The notes: a model not told the origin generated them from the sequence alone. A stretch of DNA of 64,000 nt from Bacteroidota bacterium (GCA_947453145.1 CANGFA010000013.1:1-64000), one strand, 5' to 3'; positions 45,372 through 55,137 are shown, numbered from the stretch's first letter. A program made the numbers and translations.

Positions 45372-47522
45372 TTATGAAATACCGCTGCCTGCTGCGATGG
45401 CTTCACTTGGGCTCACAAAGTATAATTTACCATTTTCATCTTCGGCCATTAAAATCATACCCTTGCTTTCAATGCCGCGCATTTTGCGAGGCGCTAAATT
45501 AGCAACAATGGTTACTTGCTTCCCAACAATATCTTCCGGATAAAAATGCATTGCAATGCCTGATAAAATAGTTCTTTTTTCAAAACCAAGGTCCACTAAT
45601 AGTTCTAATAATTTATCGGCCTTCTCTACTTTCTTTGCTTCCACAATGGTACCTACGCGCAAATCAATTTTACCAAAATCGTCAAAAACAATTTCTGGTT
45701 TCAAAGGAGTGATCCCTTTTTCATTTGCGTTTTCATTAGCACCTTTTTCAGCTGTTGTATTATTTGTAGTTTCCATTTTTGTTTTTTTAGCTTCCGCATT
45801 AGCTTTTAGTTGTGCTAACTCGGTAGCGATTTCTTCGTCTTCAATTTTTCTAAATAACAATTCAGGGGGACGTAAACTATAGCCCACTTTTAATAAATTA
45901 AAGTTGCCTGCATTTTCCCATTCTAACATTTTGGGTACCACTTTCATTAAGTGACACATCTTTTTTGCTGTAAACGGAAGGAATGGATTGATTAAAATAG
46001 CTAGGTTGGCAGATAATTGTAAACAACCATGCATGCAATTATCAATTTTAGCTTGAGCAGTAGGATCAGTTTCAATATTTTTTGCTAAAATCCAGGGTTC
46101 TTTCTTCTGCATGTATTGGTTACCCAAGCGTGCTAAGTTTACCACTTCAAATTGTGCATCTCTGAATTTATATTGCTCTAATAACGTAGTTACTTTTTCT
46201 TTTGTTTCTTTTACACTAAGGAGCAAAGCCTGGTCATCATCATCCAATAAGTCTGGATGTATAGGCGGCACTTTTCCTTTGGTAAGCTTATGCATCAACA
46301 CCCAAGTTCTGTTTATATAGTTGGCAAAGATGCTTACGAGCTCTCCATTTACTGCATCCTGAAAACCCTTCCAAGTAAATTCACTATCCTTAGATTCGGG
46401 CGCAATGGAGTTTAAATAAAAACGTAAACAATCCGCTAAGGACTCGCCACCATTTTCTTTCTTAATCCATTTATTAATGTAATCATCCATCTCAATACTC
46501 CAACCTCTGGAAGTACTCATCTTATCCCCTTCTAAATTCATAAACTCATTAGCAGGAACATTCTCTGGTAAAATATTTCCATGCAATTTTAACATCACAG
46601 GGAAAATAATACAGTGAAATACTATATTGTCCTTACCAATAAAGTGTACCAACTTTGTTTCTGGATCATTCCAATAAGGTTTCCAATCCTTATCATTATT
46701 AATTGCCCATTGCTTGGTAGCACTAATGTATCCAATAGGGGCATCAAACCATACATACAATACTTTGCCATCACCGCCTGCAACAGGAACCTTTACACCC
46801 CAATCCAAATCTCGTGTAACGGCACGAGGTTGTAAGCCACCTTCAATCCAACTTTTACATTGACCCACTACAGCAGGTCGCCAATCTTGCGCATGTTCTT
46901 CTAATAACCACTTACGTAAAAAATCTTCATGTCTATTTAAAGGTAAATACCAATGGGTGGTTTCCTTTTTTATGGGCGCGTTACCGCTTAAGGTACTAAC
47001 GGGATTAATTAATTCTTCGGGGCTTAAACTCTTGCCACATTTTTCACACTGATCGCCGTAGGCTTCGTTATGTCCACAGTTAGGACAAGTGCCTTTTATA
47101 TAACGGTCTGCTAAAAAAGTATTGGCTTGCTCGTCAAAATATTGTTCGCTTGTTTTGGTTTCTAAATCACCACGGCTTTCTAAATCTTTAAAAAATGCAC
47201 TGGCCGTTTCATGGTGCAAAGGATCACTTGTTCTATGATAAATATCAAAAGTAATACCCAGATCCTTAAAGTTTTGTTCAATTATAGGATGGTACTTGTC
47301 AATTATGGCTTGCGCAGTAGTTCCTTCCTTAGTAGCTTGAATAGGAATGGCTGTTCCGTGCTCATCACTTCCACATACAAAAACCACATCTCTTTTCTGC
47401 GCTTTCAAATAGCGCACATAAATATCGGCAGGTAAATAGGCGCCTGCTAAGTGACCAATATGTTTTAAACCGTTGGCATAAGGCAGGGCAGCCGTAATCA
47501 AATATCGTTTAGGCGTCTTCAT
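45372..47522 (-). CDS. metG: Methionyl-tRNA synthetase
   Basis: MetG charges initiator and elongator tRNA-Met. The 716-residue enzyme has the HIGH-type GLKHIGHLAGAY near the N terminus, a zinc knuckle CPNCGH..CEKCGK (about residues 139-165), the KMSTS motif GDKMSTSRGW, an anticodon-binding domain, a Lys/Asn/Thr-rich linker (about 575-605) and a C-terminal EMAP-like tRNA-binding OB fold (about 610-716). ATG at 47522 is preferred; 14 further in-frame residues upstream would span the promoter box. Confidence 0.96.
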   Translation of the reverse strand: MKTPKRYLITAALPYANGLKHIGHLAGAYLPADIYVRYLKAQKRDVVFVCGSDEHGTAIPIQATKEGTTAQAIIDKYHPIIEQNFKDLGITFDIYHRTSDPLHHETASAFFKDLESRGDLETKTSEQYFDEQANTFLADRYIKGTCPNCGHNEAYGDQCEKCGKSLSPEELINPVSTLSGNAPIKKETTHWYLPLNRHEDFLRKWLLEEHAQDWRPAVVGQCKSWIEGGLQPRAVTRDLDWGVKVPVAGGDGKVLYVWFDAPIGYISATKQWAINNDKDWKPYWNDPETKLVHFIGKDNIVFHCIIFPVMLKLHGNILPENVPANEFMNLEGDKMSTSRGWSIEMDDYINKWIKKENGGESLADCLRFYLNSIAPESKDSEFTWKGFQDAVNGELVSIFANYINRTWVLMHKLTKGKVPPIHPDLLDDDDQALLLSVKETKEKVTTLLEQYKFRDAQFEVVNLARLGNQYMQKKEPWILAKNIETDPTAQAKIDNCMHGCLQLSANLAILINPFLPFTAKKMCHLMKVVPKMLEWENAGNFNLLKVGYSLRPPELLFRKIEDEEIATELAQLKANAEAKKTKMETTNNTTAEKGANENANEKGITPLKPEIVFDDFGKIDLRVGTIVEAKKVEKADKLLELLVDLGFEKRTILSGIAMHFYPEDIVGKQVTIVANLAPRKMRGIESKGMILMAEDENGKLYFVSPSEAIAAGSGIS

Positions 47523-47527
47523 TGTTG

Positions 47528-47535
47528 CAAAAGTA
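47528..47535 (-). promoter_or_regulatory. -7 box for metG, 5 nt before the start codon
   Basis: The minus strand reads TACTTTTG, an exact TAnnTTTG match, ending 5 bases before the ATG. It lies in a 27-base divergent gap that must hold both promoters. Confidence 0.6.
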
Positions 47536-47537
47536 CT

Positions 47538-47545
47538 TAATATTG
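47538..47545 (+). promoter_or_regulatory. -7 box for the LD-carboxypeptidase gene
   Basis: TAATATTG has one mismatch to TAnnTTTG and ends 4 bases before the ATG at 47550. It is back to back with the metG box. Confidence 0.4.
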
Positions 47546-47549
47546 CGGT

Positions 47550-48452
47550 ATGATTCAACCTCAAAACCTACAAGTCGGCGACCTTATTGGCGTGGTATGT
47601 CCTGCTGGAACCATTCCGGTAGAAAGAGTAGAAAAATGTATTGAAACCCTTACTAGCTGGGGCTATACCGTAAAATTGGGTAAAACGGTTGGTGGAAAAC
47701 ATTTTACGTATTCCGGCACTGATGCAGAACGCACAGCAGATTTGCAAGAAATGATGGATGATAAAAATGTAAAAGCTATTTTATGTGCAAGGGGTGGCTA
47801 TGGATTAAGCAGAATTATCGACGAACTAGATTTTACGAAAATGATGGCGCATCCTAAATGGGTAATTGGGTTTAGCGACATCACAGTGTTGCATGCTGCC
47901 TTGCAAAAAAAAGGAATCATGAGTATTCATGGTCCTATGGCAGCGGCATTTAATAAAGGGTCGGAGGGGGAGGCTTATATACAAGCATTCAAACAAATAT
48001 TAGAAGGACAAAAAACCAGTTACTTAGCACCCGCCCATCCTTTCAACAAATTAGGCTCCGTGACCGCGCCGCTAATTGGAGGTAATTTATGTTTGATTGC
48101 ACATTTGATAGGTTCCCAAAACAGCATGGATACCCAAGGCAAAATTTTGTTTTTAGAAGATATTGGAGAGTATCATTATAACTTGGACAGAATGGTCATT
48201 CAAATGAAAAATGCACATTTATTTAATAATTTGGCTGGTCTTGTTATTGGCGGTTTTTCGGATATGCGAGACGAGCCTACCGATATTGGTGCCGGTGCTT
48301 TTGAAATCATTCAATCTCATGTGCAGGAATTCAATTACCCAGTTTGTTATGACTTCCCGATAAGTCATGGGTTACCCAATTATCCAGTTAAAGAGGGGGC
48401 CGTATATGAATTAGCCATTCAATCCAATGGAGTCCGTTTAACAGAGGGTTAG
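47550..48452 (+). CDS. LD-carboxypeptidase (peptidase S66)
   Basis: The 300-residue enzyme of the S66/LdcA family trims the terminal D-alanine of murein tetrapeptides during peptidoglycan recycling. The nucleophilic serine is in GFSDIT, the ARGGYGLSRI block precedes it, the glutamate is in FLEDIGEYHYNLDRM and the histidine in SHGLPNYPV, so the Ser-Glu-His triad is complete. No signal peptide is seen, fitting a cytosolic recycling enzyme. The gene is divergent from metG. Confidence 0.93.
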   Translation: MIQPQNLQVGDLIGVVCPAGTIPVERVEKCIETLTSWGYTVKLGKTVGGKHFTYSGTDAERTADLQEMMDDKNVKAILCARGGYGLSRIIDELDFTKMMAHPKWVIGFSDITVLHAALQKKGIMSIHGPMAAAFNKGSEGEAYIQAFKQILEGQKTSYLAPAHPFNKLGSVTAPLIGGNLCLIAHLIGSQNSMDTQGKILFLEDIGEYHYNLDRMVIQMKNAHLFNNLAGLVIGGFSDMRDEPTDIGAGAFEIIQSHVQEFNYPVCYDFPISHGLPNYPVKEGAVYELAIQSNGVRLTEG

Positions 48453-48521
48453 GACTATTTTTTTAAAATTTAAAAAGGCGTTAATATTATCGCCAAAAGT
48501 AGTTGCAAACTAATTATGTAC

Positions 48522-48529
48522 TAAATTTG
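48522..48529 (+). promoter_or_regulatory. -7 box for the 522-residue secreted protein gene
   Basis: TAAATTTG, an exact TAnnTTTG match, 19 bases before the ATG, with a TTG at 48503-48505 (16-base spacer). Confidence 0.55.
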
Positions 48530-48548
48530 TCGTATAAATTTTATTTCT

Positions 48549-50117
48549 ATGCAAAAGCTAATTTTTACACTATTCATTACACTTTCATTGGGTCTTCAAG
48601 CTTCTTTTGCACAGTCTTATGTTGTGTCTGGTATTGAAAAGACAGACAAGGAAGGGATGCAATATGAGATACTAGGAAAAGTAGCTAATAATTATTGGAT
48701 CTATAAGAAAAATGCAGGCGTATCTACGATTGCATTATACAATGCACAAATGCAATTGGTAAAGCAAAACGACCTTGCTTTTATCCCGGCTTCCATTAGA
48801 GATATTCAATTTATAAAATCGGCTGATAAGGTAGTTTTATTTTATCAATTTCAAGGCAATACAACGGTATATGCTGCTGCAGCAACTTTAAATAATGAGG
48901 GTCAATTAGTAGGTCAGCCAAAAATAATTGATACGGCTAATAATATTCGTCCAGGCTCCCATCCAAAAGTGTTTAATTTATTAGAGAGCGATGATCATTC
49001 CCAAATAAAACTTTTCTCAGTAAACACAACTAAAGCAAATTCACTAAAAGTGAAAGTAGTTACATTAAATAGTGATTTTGATATTATAAATGATGCAACT
49101 ATCAATGTGAATGCACAAAATAAAACAAGTGTGTTATCGGATTTTGCGTTAGATAATAAAGGAAATTTATTTTGTTTACGTAATATGACACTTGCCAATG
49201 CTGCACCAGCAGTTAGCTTGTTGTATTTAGCTGCAGACGGTTCCGAAGCGGTAGAGTCTCCCATTGTAAATACCACCTTATTATTGGACGATATTCGTTT
49301 AAAATTAGACAATGTAAATGGACGTGTGATTTTAAATTCGTTTTATGCAGTAGAGAAAAAAGGAAATGTAGAAGGAATCTATTCTTATATCTGGGACATC
49401 AAAGCTAAAAAAGAAATTACAAGCAATGCAAGTAGGTTTACCGATGCTTTGAGAGCAGCAGTAAGTTCAAAAAGAAATTTAAAAGATGCATTTGATAATT
49501 TTTATTTTGATAAAATAAATGTGCAAGCAGACGGAAGTGTTGTAATGGTTGCAGAAGCTGCAGAAACGTATAGTAATAGAAGTGCCTTTTCAAGATGGGA
49601 TTATTTTTATGGTGGTGCTTTTTACAATCCATATATGTTTAGTTATTGGAATCGACCTTTTGGATTTTATCCATGGGCGAGATTTGGTTGGGGCATGTCG
49701 CCTTTTATGTTTAATCCATGGATGAATCCATATGCTGGGTTTGGTTATCCATCTGTTACTTATAATGCAAATAAAATTGCGTTGGTTTCTATTGACACCA
49801 AGGGAAGCATCCACTGGGTAAAAACCATTGATAAGAGCCAATCCGATATGAATGTAGACCAGTTTATTGGATATGGGTTGATAGAAAATAATGCAGGAAG
49901 TACGTTTGTTTACCAAAAGAAAGAAAGAGGAATAAGTCAATTTGTTATTAATTCATTAGGTAAGGATGGATTATTATCCAAAGGAGCTAATGTTATTTTA
50001 GCAGAAAAAAAATATGAATGGATGCCTCGTTCTTTAAAACAAACAGGCGATAACGAAGCCATTGTACCTTATCAATATAAGGATAGAATTGGTTTTGCTA
50101 AAATCCAAATTAAATAA
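48549..50117 (+). CDS. Secreted protein of unknown function with an aromatic-rich segment
   Basis: The 522-residue protein has a clear signal peptide (about 1-21, ending SFAQ). The mature part shows repeated strand-rich blocks (for example WIYKKNAGVSTIALYNAQM) that look like a propeller or beta-sandwich. From about residue 350 to 408 comes an unusual segment made largely of Phe, Tyr, Trp, Gly, Pro, Met and Asn. I recognise no catalytic motif and no named family. It is followed after 5 bases by a membrane protein gene, so the two may be co-transcribed. Confidence 0.8.
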   Translation: MQKLIFTLFITLSLGLQASFAQSYVVSGIEKTDKEGMQYEILGKVANNYWIYKKNAGVSTIALYNAQMQLVKQNDLAFIPASIRDIQFIKSADKVVLFYQFQGNTTVYAAAATLNNEGQLVGQPKIIDTANNIRPGSHPKVFNLLESDDHSQIKLFSVNTTKANSLKVKVVTLNSDFDIINDATINVNAQNKTSVLSDFALDNKGNLFCLRNMTLANAAPAVSLLYLAADGSEAVESPIVNTTLLLDDIRLKLDNVNGRVILNSFYAVEKKGNVEGIYSYIWDIKAKKEITSNASRFTDALRAAVSSKRNLKDAFDNFYFDKINVQADGSVVMVAEAAETYSNRSAFSRWDYFYGGAFYNPYMFSYWNRPFGFYPWARFGWGMSPFMFNPWMNPYAGFGYPSVTYNANKIALVSIDTKGSIHWVKTIDKSQSDMNVDQFIGYGLIENNAGSTFVYQKKERGISQFVINSLGKDGLLSKGANVILAEKKYEWMPRSLKQTGDNEAIVPYQYKDRIGFAKIQIK

Positions 50118-50122
50118 GCACA

Positions 50123-51094
50123 GTGGTTTTTTTATTTAGAGATAGGTCCGATATTAATTTACTTTTTTTAGTATTGCTAAGTGTTGCTTTGCATTTCCAT
50201 ATTTGGATAAGCCCACCCATGGTTATTGCTAATGCTTCGGATGGGTTGTTGCCCTATATTCTGGTAAATTATGTAAAAACCTTACCTCCTTTTGTTTTAA
50301 TTATTTTATTTCAACTCCTAATTTTAAGCCAAGCAGTTCGCTTAAATATTTTAATGAGTAAATTAAAAATGTTTCAGCAGGTAAGTTATTTACCTGGCTT
50401 TACCTACATTATACTTACGGCACTTTTCCCTTATTGGGATGTAATAAGTTCGGGTTTGGTAGCCAACTCTTTGGTTATTTGGATATTGGTAAAATTGTTA
50501 AGATTATACGATCAAAATCAACCGAAATCATTAGAGTTTAATATTGGACTCCTGCTTGGATGTTCCATTTTATTATATTCACCCATTGCCATTTTAATTC
50601 CAGTGGTTTTATTTGCTTTAACCATTATTAGACCCTTTAAATTAGCAGAATGGTTGGTTTTGTTAATGGGTATTTTACTACCGTTTTATTTTATTTTCAC
50701 TTTTGTTTATTTAACCAGTGGTCCTCAGGAGTTTAAACAATACCTGCCTCGTTTAGATTGGAAAAATCCCCTTATTAGGCCTAATATAAAGGTAATCTTA
50801 ACCTTAGCTTTGATCGCCTTGCAATTTTTTACTGGATTATTTTATTGGCAGGATCAGCAGTCGCGTTTTATTATACAGGTTCGAAAATATTGGTTGGTAT
50901 TATTGTTGGTACTTATTTTAACCCTATTCCAACCCATTATTTTCTCCGCCCAAGCTTTATATGCTTCGGCCATTGTATTAACGCCATTAGCTTGCTTTAT
51001 AAGCTTTGCTTATTCGGTTCCTAAAAGTCTTTTTATACCCAATATCCTGTTTTGGTCAGCCTTGGCGGTTATTGTGTATAACCACTTAGGTTAA
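50123..51094 (+). CDS. Multi-helix membrane protein, DUF6427-like
   Basis: A 323-residue protein with about nine or ten hydrophobic helices and short polar loops. The N terminus (VFLFRDRSDINLL) followed by a helix and the PY.L.NYVK region resemble the Bacteroidota DUF6427 family, often mis-annotated as beta-carotene oxygenase. The start is a GTG codon five bases after the preceding stop; no ATG lies nearby upstream. Function unknown; it is commonly found near purine or cell-envelope genes, and here purQ follows. Confidence 0.75.
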   Translation: MVFLFRDRSDINLLFLVLLSVALHFHIWISPPMVIANASDGLLPYILVNYVKTLPPFVLIILFQLLILSQAVRLNILMSKLKMFQQVSYLPGFTYIILTALFPYWDVISSGLVANSLVIWILVKLLRLYDQNQPKSLEFNIGLLLGCSILLYSPIAILIPVVLFALTIIRPFKLAEWLVLLMGILLPFYFIFTFVYLTSGPQEFKQYLPRLDWKNPLIRPNIKVILTLALIALQFFTGLFYWQDQQSRFIIQVRKYWLVLLLVLILTLFQPIIFSAQALYASAIVLTPLACFISFAYSVPKSLFIPNILFWSALAVIVYNHLG

Positions 51095-51131
51095 GTGAAG
51101 AATTTAACAGCCTTTTTTTAAGGGTTTTTGG

Positions 51132-51139
51132 TACCTTTG
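51132..51139 (+). promoter_or_regulatory. -7 box for purQ
   Basis: TACCTTTG is an exact TAnnTTTG match 37 bases before the purQ ATG. Confidence 0.55.
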
Positions 51140-51176
51140 ACCTTCAATTTTACCTTACTAAGTAAACCGTATAAAT

Positions 51177-51839
51177 ATGAAATTTGGTGTTGTTGTATTT
51201 CCTGGTTCCAACTGCGATAGAGACATGCAAGATGCTTTAGAAAAAGATCTTGGGTATCCTGTAGAAATGTTTTGGCATAAGGATAGCGATTTATCACACT
51301 TTACAACTGAGGATTGCGTGGTTTTACCAGGTGGATTCTCCTACGGTGACTATTTACGTTGTGGAGCTATTGCAAAATTTAGCCCCATGATGCAATCGGT
51401 TATTGAATTTGCTAACAAAGGCGGTAAGGTATTAGGGGTGTGTAATGGCTTTCAGATTTTATGTGAGAGTGGATTGTTGCCAGGGGCATTATTACAAAAT
51501 GAAAACCAACAATTCATTTGCAAGAATGTATATATTAAAACGGATAAAAGCGAAGCTTTACAAATTCCGATTGCACATGGCGAAGGAAGGTATTATGCTG
51601 ACGCAGCAACGCTGGATCATTTAGAAAAAAACAATCAAGTATTGTTTCACTATTGTGATGAAAATGGAAATGTGGGTGGTGCTGCGAACCCAAATGGTTC
51701 AACGCATCATATTGCAGGAATATGTAACGATAAAAGAAATGTATTTGGTATGATGCCGCATCCGGAGCGCGCTACTAATAATGTTTTAAGTAATATGGAT
51801 GGAGTTAAGGTTTTTGAAATTTTAGGCTTGAAAAAATAA
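51177..51839 (+). CDS. purQ: Phosphoribosylformylglycinamidine synthase, glutaminase subunit
   Basis: PurQ supplies ammonia from glutamine for the fourth step of purine synthesis and works with a separate small-type PurL and PurS. The 220-residue class I amidotransferase has the nucleophile C89 in GVCNGFQIL and the H195/E197 pair in MMPHPER. The SNCDRD start block is typical. purL and purS are not in the window. The DsbD N-terminal-type gene follows by 11 bases. Confidence 0.96.
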   Translation: MKFGVVVFPGSNCDRDMQDALEKDLGYPVEMFWHKDSDLSHFTTEDCVVLPGGFSYGDYLRCGAIAKFSPMMQSVIEFANKGGKVLGVCNGFQILCESGLLPGALLQNENQQFICKNVYIKTDKSEALQIPIAHGEGRYYADAATLDHLEKNNQVLFHYCDENGNVGGAANPNGSTHHIAGICNDKRNVFGMMPHPERATNNVLSNMDGVKVFEILGLKK

Positions 51840-51850
51840 TTAAGTATATT

Positions 51851-52300
51851 ATGAAAAAAGTATTTGTTTTTTTGTTTTCCATTTCAATTTTTTTTACAGC
51901 CAACGCGCAGAAATTAAATCCTGTAAAGTGGACTTTTGAGGCAGTTAAGAAAGCAGACAAGCAATATGACATTACTTTTACTGCTACCATTGATGCACCC
52001 TGGCATATGTACTCGCAATTTGTGAAAAAAGGGCCAGTTCCAACAGCTGTTCAAATAAAGAAAAATCCTTTGGTTCAACTAAAAGGCAGCGTGAAAGAAA
52101 TTGGAAGTTTAGAAAAGAAATTCGACAAAAATTTTGGTGCAGAAATCGCTTATTATAGTAAAAAGGTACAATTTGTTCAGTCTGTTACGCTTAAAGTAGC
52201 AAGCAAAACAAAATTGACGGGTGAAATTGAATATATGGTTTGTAACGACGAGCGTTGTTTGCCTCCTACTAAAGTGCCTTTTGAAGTGACTATTCAATAG
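51851..52300 (+). CDS. Stand-alone DsbD N-terminal (alpha) domain protein
   Basis: A 149-residue exported protein with a signal peptide (about 1-19, ending ANAQ). The mature part matches the DsbD alpha domain, which passes reducing power to periplasmic proteins. The redox pair is C131 and C136 in VCNDERCLPP, the usual form. The gene is followed after 89 bases by the membrane-thioredoxin part of DsbD, so the two together form a split DsbD system. Confidence 0.9.
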   Translation: MKKVFVFLFSISIFFTANAQKLNPVKWTFEAVKKADKQYDITFTATIDAPWHMYSQFVKKGPVPTAVQIKKNPLVQLKGSVKEIGSLEKKFDKNFGAEIAYYSKKVQFVQSVTLKVASKTKLTGEIEYMVCNDERCLPPTKVPFEVTIQ

Positions 52301-52389
52301 GATTATTAGCAGGAGTATAATAGTTGTTTGCTGGTTGTTCTATAAAAAGCAAACCATTACAATGATTAATACGTATAAAAATATTTATT

Positions 52390-54354
52390 TTGAATAATTT
52401 GCTTCGTGTATTACTTGCCAGTGTTTTTTTTATTTTATTTGGCAGTCCAGCATTTGCACAAAATGATAGTTTAGTAAAAGTAATTGCTACTGTCAAGCCT
52501 ATTAATGATATTACGTATCAAGTACAATATACCATTCAAGCAAAAGAGGGTTGGCGCGTTTTTGGTACAACACTTGCACCTGCATCCAAAACTGATACGT
52601 TAACAACAGCACCTCATTTTCTTTTTTCATTAGAAACTATAAAAGCAAAAGGAGCCACTAGTTTTACAAATGCAGCGAGTAACCAAAAAGACGAGCTGTT
52701 CGATAATGCTTTTGTATTTCCTGCAGGAGCTATTAAGGCTACCGATACCATTACTATTTTTGGTTTTCAACCCGATTCTGTAAAAGCAAAACTACTTATA
52801 TCCATTGCGAAGGGGAATGAATTTTATCAGCAGGAATTGCCAGTAAACTTCTTTTTAGCAAATGGGAAAAAAGCACTGGCTTTTCAAATTCAATTGCCAG
52901 CAACGGCTACCATTCCACCCACGGGAGCATGCGGAGAAGCAGCTAATGATGGTAAGAATACAAGTGGATGGTCGGTATTTATTTTAGGATTATTAGGTGG
53001 CTTAATTGCTTTAATTACCCCTTGTGTTTTTCCGATGATACCCGTTACGGTTTCTTTTTTCACCAAACGCTCTAAAAACAGAAAGCAAGGGATTAAAAAT
53101 GGTTTATTATATGGATTAAGTATTTTCTTGATTTATGTATTAGCTAGTTTACCTTTTCATATCGCAGGCAATGTGCAACCTGAAATTTTCAATAGTATTG
53201 CTACAAGCCCTATTCTAAATATTATCTTCTTTGTTATTTTTATTTTCTTCTCTATTTCTTTCTTTGGTTATTTTGAAATCACGCTCCCAAGTGGCATTGC
53301 CAATAAAGCCGATTCAAAAAGTGGATTAGGAAGTTTAGGTGGTATCTTTTTTATGGCTATTACTTTAGCTATTGTTTCTTTCTCTTGCACGGGTCCAATA
53401 CTTGGTACATTATTAGTGGGTTCCTTACAAGGAGGTGCTTGGGCCTTAACTTATGGCATGGCAGGTTTTGGTTTTGCATTGGCATTGCCATTTACTTTGT
53501 TTGCGATATTCCCACAATGGTTACAAAGCTTGCCTAAGTCGGGCGGATGGTTGGACACGGTTAAAAAAGTATTGGCCTTTTTAGAATTGGCATTGGCTTT
53601 TAAATTTTTATCCAACGCGGACCTTGTTCAACATTGGGGATTGTTAAAAAGAGAAGTGTTCTTGGGCTTATGGGCTGTTATAAGTATTGGGTTGGCATTA
53701 TACTTAAGAGGTATTTTATTATTACCACATGATGTGAAAGGCTCTAAAATAAGCAGGGTAAGAAAAATATTCAGCGATTTGACAATTGTTTTTTCGCTTA
53801 TATTAATCGCCGGTATTTTTCCTAAAAATGCGTACTTATTAAAATTCTTAAGTGGATTTCCGCCACCAAGCAGCTATAGTATTTTGGCCAAGCCAACCGA
53901 CGACAATAGAGGTGTACATGCCAATGTGGTGAATGATTATGCAAAAGCATTGGTATTGGCAAGGGAACAAAACAAAACCATCCTCATTGACTTTACAGGT
54001 TGGGCTTGTGTGAATTGTAGAAAGATGGAAGAAAACGTGTGGACCGATCCAGCAGTTGCAACTTATATCAAAGAAAATTTCATCCTCGTTTCTTTATATG
54101 TAGACGATAAAGAAATGTTACCTGTAGAAAAGCGCTTTAAATATATTAGCAAGGCAGGGATAGAAAAAGATATTAATAGTGTAGGAGATTTATGGGCAAC
54201 GTTCCAAGCCGAAAATTTTAATCAGGTTACACAACCCTTATATGTGGTAATGAGTCCTGATCAAAATTTATTATCTAATCCTGTTGGCTATACACCAGAC
54301 GCACAAGTTTATTTGCAGTGGTTGCAATGTGGAGTGGCTAAGGGCAAACCTTAA
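52390..54354 (+). CDS. Thiol:disulfide interchange protein DsbD
   Basis: The 654-residue protein carries electrons from cytoplasmic thioredoxin to the periplasm. It has a signal peptide, a region (about 25-175) that looks like a DsbD alpha domain but lacks its cysteine pair, an eight-helix membrane domain with C212 (ITPCVFPM) and C333 (SFSCTGPIL), and a C-terminal thioredoxin domain with CVNC at 540-543. The start is a TTG codon; no ATG or GTG lies in frame nearby. Its stop shares TTAA with the opposing sigma-factor gene. Confidence 0.92.
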   Translation: MNNLLRVLLASVFFILFGSPAFAQNDSLVKVIATVKPINDITYQVQYTIQAKEGWRVFGTTLAPASKTDTLTTAPHFLFSLETIKAKGATSFTNAASNQKDELFDNAFVFPAGAIKATDTITIFGFQPDSVKAKLLISIAKGNEFYQQELPVNFFLANGKKALAFQIQLPATATIPPTGACGEAANDGKNTSGWSVFILGLLGGLIALITPCVFPMIPVTVSFFTKRSKNRKQGIKNGLLYGLSIFLIYVLASLPFHIAGNVQPEIFNSIATSPILNIIFFVIFIFFSISFFGYFEITLPSGIANKADSKSGLGSLGGIFFMAITLAIVSFSCTGPILGTLLVGSLQGGAWALTYGMAGFGFALALPFTLFAIFPQWLQSLPKSGGWLDTVKKVLAFLELALAFKFLSNADLVQHWGLLKREVFLGLWAVISIGLALYLRGILLLPHDVKGSKISRVRKIFSDLTIVFSLILIAGIFPKNAYLLKFLSGFPPPSSYSILAKPTDDNRGVHANVVNDYAKALVLAREQNKTILIDFTGWACVNCRKMEENVWTDPAVATYIKENFILVSLYVDDKEMLPVEKRFKYISKAGIEKDINSVGDLWATFQAENFNQVTQPLYVVMSPDQNLLSNPVGYTPDAQVYLQWLQCGVAKGKP

Positions 54355-54932
54355 AGGCTCATACCTCTTTCGTTCATCATCTTCCTTAAATTAATTAAAC
54401 CATAACGCATTCTTCCCAAAGCGGTGTTAATGCTGCAGTTGGTCATTTGTGCAATTTCCTTAAAGCTTAGGTTTGCGTAATGTCTTAACACAATAATTTC
54501 TCTTTGCTCCTCAGGTAATAAGTCTACTAGTTCCTGAATATTGCGATGCGTTTGTGTACGCGTCATTTTATAATCTGCTGGATGATCCGAGTGTTTGATG
54601 ATTTCAAACAAGTCCTGGTCATCACTAGTCTTAATAGTAGGTGTTCTTTTTACTTTTCTAAAGTGATCTACACAAAAATTATGTGCAATACGTAAAGCCC
54701 AAGGCAAAAACTTACCCTCGTCATTGTATTTATTTTGCTTTAAGTTATTAATGATTTTAATAAAAATATCTTGGATTAAATCCTCGGCCAAGTAACTATC
54801 TTTTACCATAAATAAAATGGCATTGTAAATTCTTTCTTGATGACGGTCTATTAAGGCGTCAAATGCACGGGGGTTACCTTGCTGAAAAAGTTGGATTAAT
54901 TCGTTGTCGTTGAGTTGTACGGTTTTGTTCAT
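54351..54932 (-). CDS. RNA polymerase sigma factor, ECF/sigma-70 family
   Basis: The 193-residue protein has region 2 (FDALIDRHQERIYNAILFMV, LIQDIFIKIINNL, FLPWALRIAHNFCVDHFRK) and region 4 (LPEEQREIIVLRHYANLSFKEIAQMTNCSINTALGRM), both complete, joined by a short linker. This matches the Bacteroidota group of ECF sigma factors. No anti-sigma factor gene is adjacent, so its control is not clear from context. It is divergent from uvrA across about 209 bases. Confidence 0.93.
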   Translation of the reverse strand: MNKTVQLNDNELIQLFQQGNPRAFDALIDRHQERIYNAILFMVKDSYLAEDLIQDIFIKIINNLKQNKYNDEGKFLPWALRIAHNFCVDHFRKVKRTPTIKTSDDQDLFEIIKHSDHPADYKMTRTQTHRNIQELVDLLPEEQREIIVLRHYANLSFKEIAQMTNCSINTALGRMRYGLINLRKMMNERGMSL

Positions 54933-55129
54933 GGTTGTTTTTTATAGGTCTTCGAAAGCTAAGTAAGGGTGTACTTAGTTGGGTTAGTAATGGAAAATTA
55001 CCCCCTAATGCAATCCGTTTTTCATTTGTTGAAAACGAAAAATCAAGCTCGAGGATATCCACATTTCAAAGGCTGGGCATTTTGCAAAAAGAATATCGTA
55101 TTTGGTACAACCAATTGCCGTGGATTGTG

Positions 55130-55137
55130 TTATTTTG
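55130..55137 (+). promoter_or_regulatory. Possible -7 box for uvrA, 4 nt before the start codon
   Basis: TTATTTTG has one mismatch to TAnnTTTG and ends 4 bases before the ATG at 55142. The rest of the gap 54933-55129 is open in one frame but shows no protein family. Confidence 0.4.

Noticed and set aside
52390-52392. A missed upstream ATG for DsbD
   Set aside because: The frame is closed by a stop just upstream (52363-52365) and no ATG or GTG lies between it and the TTG, so the TTG start stands.
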